47,323 nucleotides of DNA from Anaerolineaceae bacterium (GCA_003598975.1 QZIJ01000067.1:1-47323); one strand, 5' to 3'. Positions 7,832 through 15,545 are shown, counted from the stretch's first letter. Notes: generated by a model not told the origin, from the letters alone. Numbers and translations: made by a program.

Positions 7832-9544
7832 ATGGCGGAAAAATTCATCGAAAAATGGGATAAGTTCGAACGCGGCCTCGACGCGCGCGCTCAGCGTTTG
7901 CCGCGCTGGATCATCCCCGCGTGCATCGCCGCATTCATCCTCGCGGCCGCTTTCCTCTATTTGTATCCATCGCCGCGTGAATTCCCAATGGACGATGCCT
8001 ACATCCATTTCGTCTACGCGGAAAATCTTGCCGAGCACGGCAAACTCTTTTTCAGTTTTCCCGATGAGAAGGGACTGGCCACCTCCAGTTTTCTATGGGT
8101 TGTTCTTCTCGCCGCGGGACACACCCTTGGCATCCCCGTCCATCTGACGGCAAAAGCGCTGGGCGTCGCCTCGCTCATCCTTGTGGGGATCGGCGTCTAT
8201 CTGCTTTTGCGCTCTCTCTGGACTCCACTTCGCTCCGCCGCGGCCGCCCTGCTCGTCTCCCTTTCGGGCAACCTGCTCTGGTTCTCACTGAATGGGATGG
8301 AGACGACTCTCTTCCTCGCCCTCGGCGTGTTGACTCTCCTCTCGCATCGCGCGGGACGCTGGGGCTGGTTCGGTTTTCTCGCCGCGCTCCTCACACTGAC
8401 GCGTCCCGAGGGACTCTTCCTCCTCGCCGCGATCGGGTTGGCCGAACTGCTCGCGCATGGACGGTTGCGCCGCGAATTTGTCCTCGCCGCTTCCATCGGA
8501 CTCCTGCTCGCCGCGCCCTGGTATGGCTACATCAAACTCCGCACGGGACATTTCCTGCCCACCAGCGCATCGGCCAAGCAATTTGGCTCTGCTGTTGCCA
8601 CCAATTTTCTTCTGGAACAATACCACCTGCCAAAGTTTCTCGGGAGCATTTCCAACCTGCTGTATCCTGCCATGTGGATCGCCTACCTGCTCGAATTCGG
8701 CCTCGGCGGGATGGCGCTCCCGCCGCCCAAGTTCAGGATGGCTGGCGTGGCGGGCAGTCCTGGCGTGGATATTTCTGTCTGGGCATTTCTGGCCGCGGCC
8801 ATGGTCATCTGGCTGATGTATCGGGCAGGCGCGCGTTTCTTCAAATCATCAAAATGGATCAGTTGGTCGCGCGACCCGCGCAAGCGCGAATTGCTTATTT
8901 TGTTTTTCTGGGTGGTTCTGCACAATCTGGCCTACATGCTCCTGCTCCCCATCCCAGGGACGGCCAGCCGTTATGGCGCGGTCAATTACATTATCTTGTG
9001 GATTGGAATTGTGGCGGGTTTTTCCAGTCTCGCGCGAATATCGTTCCGTCGCTGGGTGGTGGGACTCTTCCTGCTTGTCATCGCCCTGGCGAACGGCCTG
9101 TACTGGAACCGCGTCTATGATGCGAACATTGAACACATGCTGGATGCGCGCATTGCCGCCGCGCGATACGTCCGCGAAAACTTTTCGGACGGTGAGTTGT
9201 GCGCGGCCTTCGACGTGGGTTCCCTGCGCTATTACAGTGACCGCCCTCTCGTCGAGATTGCCGCGTTGATGAATCCCGACGGCGCGGATAAATTTTTCGA
9301 AGGCGGCGCGGACGATTATCTTGTGGAGCACGGCGTCACCTGCCTCGTCCTGCCCGGGCGGACAGGACAGCAATCCGAGGGAATTCTCGACTTCGCCGCC
9401 ATCATGGGCCTCACTGACAGTCCGCTCTTCGAGATGGAACTCGTCAAAGTCTTTGAGATTGACCATGACCGTTGGCTATTGGGCTATTTACCAACCGTCA
9501 ACTATCAAGCGTCTGTAACGATCTATTGGTTGAGGATGAAATAG
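7832..9544 (+). CDS. Polytopic glycosyltransferase (GT-C fold, ArnT/PMT-like)
   Basis: The 570-residue protein has an N-terminal helix after a short basic segment, a following FPMDDAYIHFVY motif (D54, D55) in the first extracytoplasmic loop, and about ten more hydrophobic helices. The DD pair in the first loop is the catalytic signature of GT-C enzymes that use polyprenyl-phosphate sugars. The C-terminal ~130 residues form a soluble domain with ARYVRENFSDGELCAAFDVGSLRYYSD. The acceptor is unknown. The ATG at 7832 was chosen over 7739 because AAAGG lies upstream and the promoter is at 7747-7774. It is monocistronic, followed by a repeat and a tRNA. Confidence 0.82.
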   Translation: MAEKFIEKWDKFERGLDARAQRLPRWIIPACIAAFILAAAFLYLYPSPREFPMDDAYIHFVYAENLAEHGKLFFSFPDEKGLATSSFLWVVLLAAGHTLGIPVHLTAKALGVASLILVGIGVYLLLRSLWTPLRSAAAALLVSLSGNLLWFSLNGMETTLFLALGVLTLLSHRAGRWGWFGFLAALLTLTRPEGLFLLAAIGLAELLAHGRLRREFVLAASIGLLLAAPWYGYIKLRTGHFLPTSASAKQFGSAVATNFLLEQYHLPKFLGSISNLLYPAMWIAYLLEFGLGGMALPPPKFRMAGVAGSPGVDISVWAFLAAAMVIWLMYRAGARFFKSSKWISWSRDPRKRELLILFFWVVLHNLAYMLLLPIPGTASRYGAVNYIILWIGIVAGFSSLARISFRRWVVGLFLLVIALANGLYWNRVYDANIEHMLDARIAAARYVRENFSDGELCAAFDVGSLRYYSDRPLVEIAALMNPDGADKFFEGGADDYLVEHGVTCLVLPGRTGQQSEGILDFAAIMGLTDSPLFEMELVKVFEIDHDRWLLGYLPTVNYQASVTIYWLRMK

Positions 9545-9552
9545 AACTTTCC

Positions 9553-9618
9553 TCCGTCATTGCGAGGCGTTCTTTGCCGAAGCAATCTTCTCCAAGTGTC
9601 GCGGCTCGCAATGACGGA
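9553..9618. repeat. TCATTGCGAG-type inverted-repeat element
   Basis: TCCGTCATTGCGAG (9553-9566) and its perfect complement (9605-9618) flank a loop containing GAAGCAATCTTC. Elements with these exact words recur in intergenic regions of many unrelated bacteria and are often mis-annotated as short proteins. Here it lies between the glycosyltransferase stop and tRNA-fMet. Confidence 0.85.
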
Positions 9619-9676
9619 TAAATTTTGCTTGACGCTCTCCCCGATGGGTGGTAAACTCTGCGGGCTTTCAAACCGA

Positions 9677-9748
9677 TGCGGGGTAGAGCAGTGGCAGCTC
9701 GTCGGGCTCATAACCCGGAGGTCGCAGGTTCGAGTCCTGCCCCCGCTA
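9677..9748 (+). tRNA. tRNA-fMet (CAT), initiator
   Basis: A cloverleaf folds with acceptor stem GCGGGG/CCCCGC, D arm GAGC/GCTC, anticodon loop CTCATAA, and T arm with GGTTCGAGTC. Two initiator marks are visible: an unpaired first base (T1 opposite T72) and three G-C pairs at the base of the anticodon stem (GGG/CCC). The 3' CCA is not fully encoded (CC then T). Confidence 0.95.
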
Positions 9749-9754
9749 CCTAAG

Positions 9755-9782
9755 AAAAAGACGCCAGTGAAGGCGTCTTTTT
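9755..9782. terminator. Terminator after tRNA-fMet
   Basis: AAAAAGACGCC and GGCGTCTTTTT form an 11-bp stem with a 6-base loop. The symmetric A and T runs would serve both the tRNA and the convergent dehydrogenase gene. Confidence 0.88.
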
Positions 9783-9811
9783 GATTCATGTGCGTAAATT
9801 GCCGATTTGCG

Positions 9812-10705
9812 TTACTGTGACTTTCCCAACTCCACGTTCATCATCTTTTCCAGCGCCTTCACCAATCCATGATTCCCGTCGCCGCCGAGACCCTGCGTCT
9901 GCAACGTGCGATACAGTTGAAAAACAAGGCTGGTTGCGAGCAATGGGACGCCCATCTTGTCCGCCGCTTCCAAAACGAGACGCAAATCCTTCTGTTGCAG
10001 GTCAATCGTGAAGCCAGGGCGGAAGTCGCGCACGATCATCTGCGGGCCGCGATTGGCGAGCATCCATGAACCCGCCGCGCCGCCTTTCACCGCGTCGATT
10101 GTCTTTGCGAGATCGAGTCCGCCCGCCTGCGCGAACAGAAGCGCCTCGCTCGCCGCGAGTTGATTCACCACAACCAGAATCTGATTCACCAGTTTTGCCA
10201 TTTGCCCTGCGCCTTGTGCGCCGACATGTGTGATTGTTTTTCCGTAAGCCTGCAAGATGGGCATGGCGCGTTCCACATTCGACGCGTCCCCGCCGATCAT
10301 GATCGAAAGCGTCCCATTTTTCGCGCCCTCGCTCCCTCCGCTGACGGGCGCATCCAAATACGCTACACCCTGCGTGTTCAGCCGCTTTGCCATCTCGACA
10401 GTTTTCTGTGGGCTGATCGTGCTGTGATCCACCACCAGCGCGCCAGATTTAATTCCCGCGCTCACGCCATTTTTGCCAAATAGAACTTCTTCCACATCGG
10501 GCGTGTCGCTCACGCAGACCAAAATCATGTCACATAGTGCTGCCAATTCCGCAGGCGAAGACGCGGTCCGCGCGCCCGCCGCGGCGAACTCGTCCATGCG
10601 CACTGCGGTGCGATTCCAAACCGTCACGCTGTGTCCCGCTTTCAGCAGGTTGTGCGTCATGCCGCGCCCCATGATACCGAGGCCGATAAATCCGATTTGA
10701 GTCAT
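9812..10705 (-). CDS. NAD(P)-dependent beta-hydroxyacid dehydrogenase (3-hydroxyisobutyrate / tartronate-semialdehyde reductase family)
   Basis: The 297-residue enzyme starts with a Rossmann motif (GFIGLGIMG), contains the substrate-binding signature DAPVSGGSEGAKNGTL, and has the catalytic lysine K171 in GQMAKLVNQ. This is the MmsB/GarR family, which oxidises or reduces short beta-hydroxyacids. Which substrate is used cannot be told from sequence. The ATG at 10705 is preceded by AAGGAG at 6 nt and gives the usual N-terminus; longer in-frame starts are not supported. No operon partner is evident: the gene is convergent with tRNA-fMet and divergent from the nitrilase. Confidence 0.92.
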   Translation of the reverse strand: MTQIGFIGLGIMGRGMTHNLLKAGHSVTVWNRTAVRMDEFAAAGARTASSPAELAALCDMILVCVSDTPDVEEVLFGKNGVSAGIKSGALVVDHSTISPQKTVEMAKRLNTQGVAYLDAPVSGGSEGAKNGTLSIMIGGDASNVERAMPILQAYGKTITHVGAQGAGQMAKLVNQILVVVNQLAASEALLFAQAGGLDLAKTIDAVKGGAAGSWMLANRGPQMIVRDFRPGFTIDLQQKDLRLVLEAADKMGVPLLATSLVFQLYRTLQTQGLGGDGNHGLVKALEKMMNVELGKSQ

Positions 10706-10723
10706 TCTAATCTCCTTGTGTGA

Positions 10724-10742
10724 GGCGGAATGCCATTCCGCC
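10724..10742. repeat. GGCGGAATG palindrome between divergent genes
   Basis: GGCGGAATG and CATTCCGCC form nearly contiguous 9-base arms, with the word CGGAATG repeated a third time just downstream. It lies in the 66-bp divergent intergenic region. It could be an operator for the nitrilase or dehydrogenase promoters, or a dispersed repeat. Confidence 0.5.
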
Positions 10743-10759
10743 CTACGGAATGCGCCGAT

Positions 10760-10765
10760 TATAAT
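10760..10765 (+). promoter_or_regulatory. -10 hexamer of a likely leaderless nitrilase transcript
   Basis: TATAAT, six bases (GGACAC), then ATG. The expected transcription start coincides with the start codon, and there is no ribosome site. Confidence 0.6.
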
Positions 10766-10771
10766 GGACAC

Positions 10772-11557
10772 ATGCAACTCAAAATCTCCCTCGGCCAAAT
10801 GGACGTCAAATTCGGCGACCCCGCTGCGAACTTTGCGACTGTCACGCGCATGACGGAGGAAGCCAGGCGACGCGGCTCGGACTTGATTCTCTTCCCCGAA
10901 CTCTGGTCCACCGCCTACGATTTGACTCGCGCCTCGCGTTATGCCTCCTCCCTCGACGCTGGCGTGTTTGCCGACCTATCGGCCCTCGCCAGGCGGACGG
11001 GGATTTACCTGCTCGGCTCCACTTTATCCCTCCTGGGTGAAAATAAATTTGGCAACACGCTGACAGTCTTCGCGCCCGATGGGACTCTGCTGGCTGACTA
11101 TTCCAAGATCCACTTGTTTCGTTTTATGGACGAGCATCAGCATCTGACGGCGGGTGACAAGCCCACCCTCGTTGATCTACCCTTCGGCCGCGCGGGACTG
11201 GCGATCTGCTACGATTTGCGCTTCCCAGAATTGTTTCGCGGCTATGCGTTGGCTGGAGCGGAGATGGTTTTCCTCCCCGCCGAGTGGCCGCATCCGCGCC
11301 TCGTCCACTGGCAGACGCTCATCCGTGCGCGCGCCATCGAGAATCAGATGTTCGTCTTCGCGTGCAACCGCGTCGGACGAGACGCGTCCAACGAGTTTTT
11401 CGGCCATTCGATGGCGGTGGATCCGTGGGGCGAGATTTTGGCCGAAGGCGGGGAAGTGGATGAGTTGATTACGTTGATGGTGGATTCGTCGAAGGTCGCG
11501 GAGGCGAGACAAAAAATCCCCATTTTGCAGGACAGGCGGCCTGAGGTGTATCGTTAA
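10772..11557 (+). CDS. Carbon-nitrogen hydrolase (nitrilase superfamily)
   Basis: The 261-residue protein has the complete Glu-Lys-Cys triad of the nitrilase superfamily: E43 in LFPELWS, K112 in YSKIHLF and C146 in AICYDLRFPELFRG. The size and motifs resemble omega-amidase/Nit2-like or YafV-like amidases that hydrolyse small amides such as alpha-ketoglutaramate; the substrate is not determinable here. The ATG at 10772 lies 6 nt after a TATAAT and is preferred to an upstream in-frame ATG (10730) that falls in a palindrome. It is convergent with the next minus-strand gene through a strong bidirectional terminator. Confidence 0.92.
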   Translation: MQLKISLGQMDVKFGDPAANFATVTRMTEEARRRGSDLILFPELWSTAYDLTRASRYASSLDAGVFADLSALARRTGIYLLGSTLSLLGENKFGNTLTVFAPDGTLLADYSKIHLFRFMDEHQHLTAGDKPTLVDLPFGRAGLAICYDLRFPELFRGYALAGAEMVFLPAEWPHPRLVHWQTLIRARAIENQMFVFACNRVGRDASNEFFGHSMAVDPWGEILAEGGEVDELITLMVDSSKVAEARQKIPILQDRRPEVYR

Positions 11558-11558
11558 A

Positions 11559-11597
11559 ACGAAAAGACAGTCACTTCGAAAGTGACTGTCTTTTCGT
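11559..11597. terminator. Bidirectional terminator between convergent genes
   Basis: ACGAAAAGACAGTCACTT and its exact complement form an 18-bp stem with a 3-base loop (CGA). T-rich sequence follows on the plus side (GTTTTT) and an A/T-rich stem base on the other. It separates the nitrilase and the unknown minus-strand gene. Confidence 0.93.
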
Positions 11598-11601
11598 GTT
11601 T

Positions 11602-12381
11602 TTACCACGCAACATCGGGGCAGGTGTTGATTCCTGCCGATTTCCCCACGCGTTTGTACATCGTAACGGACGTGAATGGCTCGCCGAGAATCCCGTCGTG
11701 GATGGCCCACGAGCGCAGGCGAATACTGTTCGTTGCGGCGGGTTGACGGAATGGGGAATTGTCCAGTCGCGGGAGCAGATCGCCGCCCGCGGAAAATCCT
11801 GTTTGGATGCGCTCCATGAAGCGGCGGCCTTCCTGATAAGTGAAGCCGTGACGCTCGAAGATGATGGCGTTATGATAGTAGAGGGGTTCGACGAAGTAGA
11901 TTTCGTGGCCGAGATATTTGACAAATTTTTCAAAGGTATCCATGGCCTCGGAGAGCATGCTCAGGCCGCGGCGGATCTGTCCCGGCGCGAGGTTGTCTGA
12001 AAGCGCGGCCGCCTCGGCCTCCAGGTTGCGGCGCAATGTCCCGAATTTGGTGGTTATCCCATCGGCGGTGACATCCACATTGTAGCGCGGTGAGGCGGGG
12101 TCGTTCATGATATAGAGGAGGATGTGAATCTGTCCATTGAGCGTGTCGGTGAGGTGGCCATAGAGGATGGGGTCGGCGAAGCGTTCTTCGTGGAATAGGG
12201 AAAGTTCCACATCGCTGGAGCCTGGCGCAAATTTGAAGCGGGTGAAACTCTTGATGCGCTGGGAATCGGGCGCGGGGAGATGAAACCGTTCGATCAGGCC
12301 GCGCGGGACGACGCGCATGTAGATTTCGCGCTTTTCGTTCTCAGGCAGGTTGTTGATGCCGCCGATGGTGGATGGTTTCAT
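11602..12381 (-). CDS. Unknown soluble protein downstream of smpB
   Basis: The 259-residue product has no signal peptide or membrane helix and no motif I recognise. Visible segments are VVPRGLIERFHLP near residue 24, an acidic/aromatic middle (GQIHILLYIMNDPASPRYNVD) and YLGHEIYFVEPLYYHNAIIFERHGFTYQEGRRF near residue 160-190, which hints at a compact alpha/beta domain. The start codon sits 1 bp after the smpB stop (TAGC-ATG), so translation is coupled to smpB. The normal composition and tight linkage support a real gene. Confidence 0.75.
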   Translation of the reverse strand: MKPSTIGGINNLPENEKREIYMRVVPRGLIERFHLPAPDSQRIKSFTRFKFAPGSSDVELSLFHEERFADPILYGHLTDTLNGQIHILLYIMNDPASPRYNVDVTADGITTKFGTLRRNLEAEAAALSDNLAPGQIRRGLSMLSEAMDTFEKFVKYLGHEIYFVEPLYYHNAIIFERHGFTYQEGRRFMERIQTGFSAGGDLLPRLDNSPFRQPAATNSIRLRSWAIHDGILGEPFTSVTMYKRVGKSAGINTCPDVAW

Positions 12382-12382
12382 G

Positions 12383-12838
12383 CTATCTCACTCTCGACTC
12401 GCGATCCGAATCGCGTTGAGCGTCGCGCTCAGCGATGAGGGCGCGTTTATCGTGCAGTTTTTTGCCGCGGGCGAGGGCGATCTCGATCTTGGCGCGCCCC
12501 TCTTTCAGGTAGACGCGCGTCGGGACGATGGTCATGCCTTTCTGGCGGACTGAGTTGAACAGCTGTCGGATTTCGCGTTTATTCAGGAGCAGGCGGCGGG
12601 CGCGCAGGGGATCGTGGTTGAAACGGTTGGCCTGTTCGTAGGGCGCGATGTGCGCGCCGCGTAACCAGGCCTGGCCTGCTTCGATCTCCACGTAGGATTC
12701 AACGAGGCTCATCTGTCCCGCGCGGATGGACTTGATTTCCGATCCTTGCAACGACAATCCCGCCTCGAACTTTTCGAGCAGAAAATATTCAAAACCAGCC
12801 TTGCGGTTGGTGGCAACAACTTTGATTTCGTCAGTCAC
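12383..12838 (-). CDS. smpB: SsrA-binding protein SmpB
   Basis: The 151-residue protein is a complete SmpB. It binds tmRNA and delivers it to stalled ribosomes for trans-translation. Hallmarks are the N-terminal NRKAGFEYFLLEKFEAGLSLQGSEIKS block, the PYEQAN motif, LLLNKREI, KGMTIVPTRVY and the basic C-terminal tail GKKLHDKR that enters the ribosome decoding site. The start is GTG (TDEIK follows), with TACAAT ending 6 nt upstream and no ribosome site, suggesting a leaderless message. It heads a two-gene unit with the unknown gene downstream. Confidence 0.97.
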   Translation of the reverse strand: MTDEIKVVATNRKAGFEYFLLEKFEAGLSLQGSEIKSIRAGQMSLVESYVEIEAGQAWLRGAHIAPYEQANRFNHDPLRARRLLLNKREIRQLFNSVRQKGMTIVPTRVYLKEGRAKIEIALARGKKLHDKRALIAERDAQRDSDRESRVR

Positions 12839-12844
12839 AAAATG

Positions 12845-12850
12845 ATTGTA
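12845..12850 (-). promoter_or_regulatory. -10 hexamer of a likely leaderless smpB transcript
   Basis: On the minus strand TACAAT is followed by six bases (CATTTT) and the GTG start of smpB. No Shine-Dalgarno is present. Confidence 0.55.
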
Positions 12851-12878
12851 ACATGAAGCCGTGCCACCGTCCGCCGCG

Positions 12879-13388
12879 CTAGAATCTTAAATAACGAGCC
12901 ACCGCCATTAATACAGTGGCAGCGATCAAGCAAATAATATTCACTGTCGAGATCATCGCCATTCGACTGCTAAGCGCGCCCATCTGTGCCTGCTGTTCGG
13001 GTGTGGGTGGCCCCTTGAACTGCGCGGCTAACTTTCCCATCGCCGCGCCTGTGCGGGGAATCATATAACCCGCGACCAGCCCAATTACCGCGAAGGTCGC
13101 GCCAATCGCGAATCCGATGCCTGGGCCAGCCATCATCCACGCGGAGGTGAATCCGTCGGAATCGATCCAATATAGGAGTGTTCCCGCGATCGCGGTGGTC
13201 AGCCCCGCGCCGATCATGGCGGCGGAGAAACGGCTTTGGGTCAAAATATGGCCCATGAATTTTTGTCCTGCTTCGGCCGTTGCGCGCACGGCTGGGTTGA
13301 TGAAGAAATACATCGCCAGCGCCGCGCCCACCCAGAAGACCCCCGTGAAAATATGCGCCAATCGTAAAAAGATCATCCAGTAAGTCAT
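12879..13388 (-). CDS. Four-helix membrane protein, CopD/DUF2269-like
   Basis: The 169-residue product has four hydrophobic segments (about residues 5-27, 46-70, 80-105 and 140-165). The N-terminal LRLAHIFTGVFWVGAALAMYFFI is like the heme- or copper-associated membrane families DUF2269/CopD, where the conserved His in the first helix may be a ligand. The assignment is tentative. AAGGAG lies 7 nt before the ATG at 13388. The gene is separate from smpB by 40 bp on the same strand, and upstream of it is a 58-bp gap to the YbaK-type gene. Confidence 0.7.
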   Translation of the reverse strand: MTYWMIFLRLAHIFTGVFWVGAALAMYFFINPAVRATAEAGQKFMGHILTQSRFSAAMIGAGLTTAIAGTLLYWIDSDGFTSAWMMAGPGIGFAIGATFAVIGLVAGYMIPRTGAAMGKLAAQFKGPPTPEQQAQMGALSSRMAMISTVNIICLIAATVLMAVARYLRF

Positions 13389-13446
13389 GTCATTCTCCTT
13401 TGCCAATAAGATTTGTAATGCTTAACCCGAAATCACGCAGAAGGGT

Positions 13447-13923
13447 TCATGTGGATGATGCGAAATTTCCTGCTTTTGCCTCTGGCAAAATTTTCAAGAG
13501 ATCATCGCGTTTCAGGATGATGCCCGTGTTGGACATTCCCGATCCCATCGAAATCTCATCGTGGACGAGCACGCTCGCGTCGATCAGGACGGGGAGCGGA
13601 TTCGGCAATCCGATAGGCGCCACCGTCCCGACGCGGTAGCCCGTGGCGCGCAACACTTCCTCGGGGTCGGCCATCGTCAGCCGTGATTGGCCGAAGTGGG
13701 CGCGCAGGGCAGGCCACGAGATCTGCGCCGCGCCTGCTATCAGTACCATGGCAAAACGTCCCTCGCCGAGACGGAAGACAATCGAGCGGACAACTTGCTC
13801 GGGAACCTGTCCGCGTTCAGACGCGGCCTGTTCCAGTGATGTAACCTGTCCCGCGTGACGAAAGACGCGATGCAGGATTCCGAGTTCGGTCAATCTTTGG
13901 GAGACGGGGGGAGTGTCCTTCAT
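13447..13923 (-). CDS. YbaK/EbsC-type aminoacyl-tRNA deacylase-like protein
   Basis: The 158-residue product is a single YbaK/ProX-type domain. Family members hydrolyse mischarged aminoacyl-tRNAs such as Cys-tRNA(Pro) or Ala-tRNA(Pro). Signatures present are [36 protein letters not shown] and the C-terminal [21 protein letters not shown] with the glycine-proline substrate loop. The usual catalytic lysine position in the VxKS/T segment appears to be arginine (R46), so activity or specificity may differ. It lies 19 bp after the HEAT-repeat gene on the same strand. Confidence 0.88.
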   Translation of the reverse strand: MKDTPPVSQRLTELGILHRVFRHAGQVTSLEQAASERGQVPEQVVRSIVFRLGEGRFAMVLIAGAAQISWPALRAHFGQSRLTMADPEEVLRATGYRVGTVAPIGLPNPLPVLIDASVLVHDEISMGSGMSNTGIILKRDDLLKILPEAKAGNFASST

Positions 13924-13942
13924 ACAGTGAGAAACCAGGTTT

Positions 13943-15082
13943 CTACGAAAGTTGTCTCATTGCCTCGCGCGCCAGCATCGAAAGTTCGCGGTCGGCGCGG
14001 TTATCGGCGATGGGCGTCAGTGCGGCGACTGCGCGCGGGTCACGCAGTTCACCGAGCGATTGGATGACCTGTTTCAACACAAGGCGGTCGTGATCGTGTA
14101 GCATTTCCGCGAGCAAAGGCAGGACGCGCGGGTCGCGGATCCTAGTCAATGCGGAGACGGCGCGCAGGCGGATGCCCGCTTCGGGATGATTCAACGCTTC
14201 GCTCAGGACGCCCAAGGCGGGTGCGCCAAACCCAGCCAGCGACTCGGCCGCGGCGTGCCCCACCTCATCGTGCATATCGTAGAGCGTCATGCCCAGCGCC
14301 TCGACCGCGCGTGTGTCGCCGATGCGTCCCAGCACAACTGCCGCGCTCCGACGCACGGTGGCTTCGTAATGTGTCAGCGCGCCGACCAGCGGCTCCACCG
14401 CGTCCGCGCCGAATTTGGTCAGCGCGGCCAACAGCGGCTCGGCGGCGTTCTCGCGCTCGTACCACCAGAACGAATCGGCCATGGCTTCGATGAAGTAAGG
14501 GATGGCTTCTTTCAGACGGGTTGCGGCGAGTCCCTCTGCGGCAGCCTGGCGTACTTCGATCTCGCGGTCTTCGAGTAATACGTCAGAGAGGCGGATGATG
14601 GAAGATGGCTCATGGAAAGCGCCGACTGCCAATGCCGCCGCGATTCGGACCGTAGGCTCGTCATCTGCCAATAGGGCGATCAGCGTCGGGACGGCGGACG
14701 AGTCGCCGATTCTTGCCATCGCAGACGCGGCCCGTGCGCGGACGGTGAAGTACTCGCGGCGCGCGGCTTCCGTCAGCGCGGGGAGGGCGCTCCGGTGGCG
14801 AATCTCTCCGAGAATATCCGTGAGCAACTGTTGGGTGGCGGGATGCGCCGTGCCGAGGAGTTGGGAGAGGCGCGGGACGGCGGTCGTCCCCATTTTGACG
14901 AGAATCTGCGCGGCGAGAGTCTGCATGGACGCGTCTTTGCTCGCGAGCGCGTCCGTGAGCGCATCCACCGCGGCGGAACCCTGGCGGATAAGTTCACTGG
15001 CGGCCGCGGCGCGCCTGGATGGGTCGCCCAATTGTGCAACCAGTTTTTTTGAATCGTCTCGTTTCCCGGTGATCCAGTCCAT
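13943..15082 (-). CDS. HEAT-repeat (PBS lyase-type) protein
   Basis: The 379-residue protein is composed almost entirely of about eleven HEAT repeats of ~31 residues, with recurring L..AL.D.....R..AA..L...G....V..L patterns such as DSSAVPTLIALLADDEPTVRI and DPRAVAALTPI. It has no signal peptide. Such superhelical scaffolds bind partner proteins; no catalytic function is implied. The ATG at 15082 lies 6 nt after TAAAAT, downstream of the terminator of the small membrane gene, so it probably has its own leaderless promoter and reads into the YbaK-type gene. Confidence 0.88.
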   Translation of the reverse strand: MDWITGKRDDSKKLVAQLGDPSRRAAAASELIRQGSAAVDALTDALASKDASMQTLAAQILVKMGTTAVPRLSQLLGTAHPATQQLLTDILGEIRHRSALPALTEAARREYFTVRARAASAMARIGDSSAVPTLIALLADDEPTVRIAAALAVGAFHEPSSIIRLSDVLLEDREIEVRQAAAEGLAATRLKEAIPYFIEAMADSFWWYERENAAEPLLAALTKFGADAVEPLVGALTHYEATVRRSAAVVLGRIGDTRAVEALGMTLYDMHDEVGHAAAESLAGFGAPALGVLSEALNHPEAGIRLRAVSALTRIRDPRVLPLLAEMLHDHDRLVLKQVIQSLGELRDPRAVAALTPIADNRADRELSMLAREAMRQLS

Positions 15083-15088
15083 GCGCCC

Positions 15089-15094
15089 ATTTTA
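15089..15094 (-). promoter_or_regulatory. -10-like hexamer 6 nt before HEAT-repeat gene
   Basis: On the minus strand TAAAAT, six bases (GGGCGC), then ATG. It follows a terminator T-tract directly, so transcription must restart here, yet there is no room for a leader or ribosome site. Confidence 0.55.
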
Positions 15095-15108
15095 CACTTA
15101 AAAAGGAA

Positions 15109-15128
15109 GACCCCCGCGAACGGGGGTC
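15109..15128 (-). terminator. Terminator of the 56-residue membrane protein gene
   Basis: GACCCCCG and CGGGGGTC form an 8-bp GC-rich stem with a CGAA loop. On the minus strand it is followed by TTCCTTTTT. Confidence 0.9.
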
Positions 15129-15152
15129 TCTTTCAGGGTGTGGGAGAAAAAA

Positions 15153-15323
15153 TTAGAGGCCTTTGACGAGCAGGCCGAGAACGAGCAGAACGAAACCGAT
15201 GAACAAAAGCCAGAAGGCAGCTATGGGGATTGCCGTGAAAATAGCCAACTGGCTGAGCAAACCAAGCAGACCAAGCAAAATAGAAATCCAGAAGGTAATC
15301 ATTTTAGGTGGGGTGAGTTTCAT
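15153..15323 (-). CDS. Small membrane protein (56 residues)
   Basis: A short minus-strand reading frame encodes 56 residues, beginning MKLTPPKMITFWISILL and ending LLVKGL. Two hydrophobic helices, about residues 9-32 and 33-53, are separated by a short turn. The gene has all expected signals: a promoter TTGAAA-16-TATAAT upstream, AGGAG 7 nt before the ATG, and a GC-rich terminator after the stop. I do not recognise a family. It resembles short bacterial membrane proteins of the DUF5670/lmo0937 kind, but that is only a size and topology resemblance. Confidence 0.8.
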   Translation of the reverse strand: MKLTPPKMITFWISILLGLLGLLSQLAIFTAIPIAAFWLLFIGFVLLVLGLLVKGL

Positions 15324-15385
15324 TTGCATTCTCCTTGTTTAAATAGATGGTTTATGGGTTCCCACACCCATTGCTTACAACACTT

Positions 15386-15413
15386 ATTATAGTGATAAGT
15401 TTCATAATTTCAA
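15386..15413 (-). promoter_or_regulatory. Promoter of the 56-residue membrane protein gene
   Basis: On the minus strand TTGAAA (15408-15413) and TATAAT (15386-15391) are separated by 16 bp, about 60 bp upstream of the ATG. The surrounding sequence is markedly AT-rich. Confidence 0.7.
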
Positions 15414-15491
15414 GTCACTAATTGAAGATTTTGGGACTATCAAAAATTCTCAAATTTGCGAAAAAAAGACCGAAATGGTGCGAAATTGAAC

Positions 15492-15545
15492 TATAATGCC
15501 GTCTCGATTATTGCGAAGGGCACACCGCCGGGGTTCCCCCGGTGT
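15492..15545 (+). promoter_or_regulatory. pdh operon -10 and leader hairpin
   Basis: TATAAT lies at 15492-15497 without a clear -35. About 25 bp downstream the leader contains ACACCG...CGGTGT (15522-15545) with inner GGGG/CCCC pairing, followed by TGTTTTG. The hairpin plus T-rich stretch resembles an attenuator between the promoter and pdhA (start 15603). Confidence 0.5.

Noticed and set aside
9523-9789. 88-residue minus-strand reading frame with VIASRDTWRRLLRQRTPRND
   Set aside because: It is the translation of the TCATTGCGAG repeat and of the tRNA-fMet antisense strand; such frames are common spurious annotations.
13929-13946. AGAAACC/GGTTTCT hairpin between HEAT and YbaK-type genes as a terminator
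   Set aside because: Arms are only 7 bp, no T-tract follows, and the genes are 19 bp apart on the same strand; it is more likely a remnant of the dispersed hairpin family.
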